NCBI GenBank assembly: GCA_032718475.1
Contig: JAUCBJ010007268.1
Coordinates: 1 to 22,372 of the forward strand
Origin: Nemertoderma westbladi
Taxonomy: Eukaryota > Xenacoelomorpha > Nemertodermatida > Nemertodermatidae
Length of the DNA stretch: 22,372 nt
Reading direction: 5' to 3'
Shown: positions 19,442-22,372 of the stretch, in pieces
How positions within the stretch are numbered: the first letter of the stretch is position 1
Layout of the letters: every line of letters starts with the position of its first letter
Translations under genes and position numbers: made by a program
Notes under the pieces: generated by a model
What the model was told of the DNA's origin: nothing
Seen by the model: the letters and a program-made list of their open reading frames with translations, nothing else
The model's database searches: none

Positions 19442-20304
19442 CTGCTGCATTATGTATATTACATATATATTAAGAATGATGTGCCGGCATGTCGACAAAT
19501 TGCCGACAACTCCCTATCACCCATGACATTTGCTAGATCATCCGCATCTTCTGCGCCAGAGTCCTTTAAGATGCGTCTCAAGAAAGTCATGAGCTGACCA
19601 CCATGCTTATTCACTCCATGCACTAGATTATGTAAAGGCTGGTCCTTACGGCGAAAGCAATGTCCTGCTAAGCGGAAGCGGCTCCGTACTAGTGTCAAGC
19701 TAGGGGAGACTAATGCAACACCTCCAATGTTGTATAGAGACTGATTGGAGATGTGTGCATTGTGCTTGACACAATGAACCAGGCGCAGCATTCTTGTGAA
19801 AGTGTCATCCATATATTTAATATTAGGGTAATCTTATTAGAAAGGGTCTTTCAACATGTTGGTGTAGTTTTAAAATGGGGGTTGTATGGCCATTTCACCC
19901 ATGCGGGCGTCTTAAGTTGTATATTTACAACCCCCATTGGAAAACTATAACCACGTTGTGAAAGACCTTTTCTAATAAGATTACCCTAATATTTAATATG
20001 AATAGGCCTAAGCCACCAACAACGTCGCTCAGGTCAATGCATACCCTACAATCCATAGATTTGGTATCCACTACAGTTAGAGCCCAGCACTGAGGAGTAT
20101 TGGTACTACTGAGGCTGCCCTAAATAATCGAACTTTGAGATTGCGTATTATTCCATGGGACTTACAAATCCTGGACAGACTATTCAATGCTGACCATGCC
20201 TTCCCCTTGCCTATCTGAAGGTCACTTGACTTCTGGAGCCATGATGGTCCCAAGTAGCAAAAATGAAATGTTGTGCAGTTTACTGGTGTAACATTAGCTC
20301 TATG
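19442..20304 (-). pseudogene. Broken LINE reverse-transcriptase 3' region, interrupted by a MITE
   Basis: The minus strand carries two reverse-transcriptase pieces. Positions 20304-20077 are open for 75 codons without a Met and contain the YLG block (FCYLG), then KGKAWSALNSL and NLKVRLFRA, which sit just before the thumb region in LINE reverse transcriptases; it stops at 20077. Positions 19812-19459 continue with TRMLRLVHC, the RLAGHCFRR motif, MTFLRRILKDSG and DLANVMGDREL, then shift frame through a small deletion at the ELWRR motif. A short 3' UTR with a GTAGTAGT tail ends near 19427-19442. The foldback element at 19823-19989 splits the two pieces. The copy is 5'-truncated and dead. Confidence 0.82.
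19823..19989. mobile_element. 167-bp foldback MITE with 9-bp target-site duplication (Mutator-like?)
   Basis: The ends TTAGGGTAATCTTATTAGAA and their complement begin long imperfect inverted arms of roughly 70 bases each, so the element is nearly all hairpin. It is flanked on both sides by a perfect TATTTAATA (19814-19822 and 19990-19998). A 9-bp duplication with long inverted repeats is typical of Mutator-like elements. Because the flank is AT-rich, a TA duplication with a longer inverted repeat is a weaker alternative. It is non-coding and nested in the LINE. Confidence 0.85.
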
Positions 20305-20334
20305 CTAAGGATATGAAAGTGTAGTTGTGGGTAC

Positions 20335-20616
20335 TTAATTTCGCGCTCCATAATGGTGATAATATGCAAATATTTGGAATATCGCCCATCGAATCGTTCC
20401 CAATTTTTTTATTCAACAACTAGATAACAATTGATAAATAGTTGCGTTTACAATTGTTCAATACATGCAAATGGTTTAATTTCGCGCTCCATAATGTTGA
20501 TAATATGCAAATATTTGGAATATCGCCCATCGAATCGTTCCCAACTTTTTTATTCAACAACAAGATAACAATTGATAAATAGTTGCGTTTACAATTGTTC
20601 AATACATGCAAGTGGT
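20335..20616 (+). repeat. Tandem duplication of a 141-bp unit
   Basis: Two copies (20335-20475 and 20476-20616) differ at only a handful of bases. Each starts TTAATTTCGCGCTCCATAAT and includes ATCGCCCATCGAATCGTTCCCAA-type sequence and ATACATGCAA near the end. The pair abuts the 5' end of the LINE fragment. It may be a two-copy island of a satellite or a local duplication. Confidence 0.95.
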
Positions 20617-22206
20617 TTCAAGACATTTTGTTTAATACAAAGAACATACATATAAATACATACATTTTGCCGGCCTCAGTGTTAAACAAAAACTACCTAG
20701 TAAAAATACAAGCCTTTGTCATTGAGCCAATCGACGGGCCATAGTCGCTTAGGCCCTCTGCTCTATGTTTTAATTTAATACACTGGACAAGAAATTAGTC
20801 GGTAAGTTGGACCTTTATAAGTAGTTACAGGTGGTTCCGCCTTTTAACACATTACGTAACGTAGCCATAAGGTTTAGATTACTTAGGAAGATTTCATTAA
20901 TCAGTAAACTTTATTAAAGGAACCAGCAGCAGCCTACCCAACTATAATTGGTAAATGCACGAGGGAGTACGAAAATTATTGTTGAGTGGCTGCCTTCCCT
21001 GCCTTACGCAATTGCTAAGAGAGAACAGACTCCGGGTTGCCTCCCTTTGGAGTTTTACCTTTATCGACAAAACACAGTCATCTTGTGGTATTTCCAGGCC
21101 AGCTTTGCGCGTATTAGCCCAACTCAAGCCATAGACTACAGTAGGCCTTCACTAAGTCGCAATATTAGAGCTGCATCTTAGGCCTACAAACCAAGAATAT
21201 AAAATAAACAGATAGGGGGGAAACTGGACGCAATAAAAATGTATCCCTCTCAGGGGAAATTCGACACAAATAACAACTGATTACTCTCAAAAATAAAACT
21301 GTAACCTGTTCTATAGTGTTTAGGTTATTGTTTTGGTTAAAATAACGTGCCACTGTAACCTGCACCTTTCCCTAAATTGAGAATTTAACATTGAGGCGGG
21401 ATATTAATTCGCCACGGCGGGTTTTGCGTCGAGTTCCCCCCCCCCCCCCCCCCCCCCACCCCCTGTCTCAAAATAATATAATATAATAATAATAACTGTT
21501 ATAATAAGGGTATGTGTATTCTTGTGCTAACATAAATAAGTAGCACCGCTTTAATAAAATACAACAGATAAGCGCCAAAGAGGTCTTTCAATTACTAACA
21601 TTTTTCAAATTTATTTCCAGATCTTCACATCAACTATCACAGTCCTCGTGTTCACAATTAATGAAATTGTAGATAATTGGAGAGGCACATACATCTAAAT
21701 CTATAAGAAACTTTATACATGGGAAAAAAGCAACCAATGAAATACATGCTCCAGCTCCTTGATACATGATTGGATGTGGCATATACGTGACACAGAATGC
21801 AGGTGATTGTCAGTTCAGAGTTCAGTCGAGTTAGTATCGGATACAAAATATCAGTAATTTAACTTTCAAAGGTAAATTATTTTGGTGAATTATGAATATA
21901 ATACGACAATACGTACAAATGTTAAGCAAAGCGGATCCAAGACATGGCGAATGATTACCGGTACCAATTATGAGTAACTTGATGAAAATTCTCCCTGTCA
22001 TTGCTGTCAACCAAAAACTGTAACAAAGGTTGCTATATCACCAATTATAGTAAAAAACACCTGCATTAATAATACCCACAAAGTCGCAGAACCACTTGAT
22101 TAACGTGTTTGGACTGTGTTTCCTTAGATCTAGTTGGTACCAGTAGGCCCAATACCGCAGATAATAGGTACATAAATGACAGTTCCACCCACCCACATTG
22201 ATTGAA
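20617..22206. other. Intergenic spacer
   Basis: No gene is supported. The GC-richer patch at 20942-21181 is open on both strands, and the minus frame has a donor-like GTAAAA after ATAAAG, but no family is recognisable. GTTGCCTCCCTTTGGAG near 21036 resembles a short motif I associate with dispersed repeats of marine invertebrates. A 22-base poly-C run lies at 21436 and AT-rich simple repeats at 21473-21495. Confidence 0.45.
21436..21457 (+). repeat. Poly-C run of 22
   Basis: Twenty-two C residues followed by A and five more C. The minus strand is a G run able to form quadruplex structures. Length may be inaccurate, since such runs are error-prone in sequencing. Confidence 0.95.
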
Positions 22207-22372
22207 CACTACTACTAGGATCGGCATGCTGCATTGCAGCTGCATTTTTAAGAATGCTGTGCCGGCTTATCGACAAAATTGCGCCGCCACAACTCCCTAT
22301 CACCCATGACATTTGCTAGATCATCGGCATCTTCAAGGCCAGTGTCCTTTAAGATGCTTCTCAAGAAAGTCA
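22207..22372 (-). mobile_element. LINE 3' end, least damaged copy, continuing off the window
   Basis: The minus strand is open from the window edge to TAA at 22248-22250. It reads TFLRSILKDTGLEDADDL, then NVMGDRELWRRNF and VDKPAQHS. This frame is uninterrupted, unlike the 19442-19812 copy, so it shows the family's native C-terminus. After the stop comes a short 3' UTR with a GCTGC/GCAGC stem and a TAGTAGTAG tail ending at 22207. The 5' part lies outside the window. Confidence 0.85.

Overview
The window looks like nuclear DNA from a marine invertebrate animal. It is AT-rich, its genes are far apart, intron-like splice signals are present, and it holds LINE remnants, MITEs, minisatellites and tRNA genes; there are no operons or Shine-Dalgarno sites. 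The gene content (a SPATA6 sperm-tail protein, an isopentenyl phosphate kinase, a secreted cysteine-rich peptide precursor) and many TAGGCCTA palindromes fit an invertebrate such as an echinoderm, hemichordate or mollusc. I cannot fix the phylum from the sequence alone.

Layout. Positions 1-3623 hold no firm gene, only a short basic ORF near 737-943. Positions 3624-5045 (+) are a complete, intronless SPATA6 homologue of 473 aa. About 5.2 kb of AT-rich spacer follows. Positions 10276-11136 (+) are a complete, intronless isopentenyl phosphate kinase of 286 aa. Positions 11137-13500 are spacer with a degenerate minisatellite and one possible first coding exon at 13026-13158. From 13500 to the right end the window is repeat-rich: two identical tRNA-Arg(UCU) genes on the minus strand, a Harbinger-like foldback MITE (14300-14579), an 881-bp 17-mer minisatellite with a 310-bp higher-order period, an 11-copy 16-mer minisatellite, four 3' fragments of one LINE family, a second foldback MITE with a perfect 9-bp target duplication nested in a LINE, and a 141-bp tandem duplication.

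The least expected item is a probable small minus-strand gene read from splice signals. An exon at 18660-18490 encodes a signal peptide and a dibasic site. It sits between a strong acceptor and a GTGAGT donor. It joins in phase to an exon at 17548-17396 that encodes a six-cysteine module and a stop codon. The predicted 107-aa precursor has the architecture of a neuropeptide or hormone precursor, and its cysteine order resembles CART-type peptides. A diverged second module lies downstream at 16971-16801.

The genes do not form a pathway together: one is a sperm structural protein, one a metabolic kinase, one a likely secreted signal. The two large single-exon ORFs raise the question of retrocopies, and both look intact.
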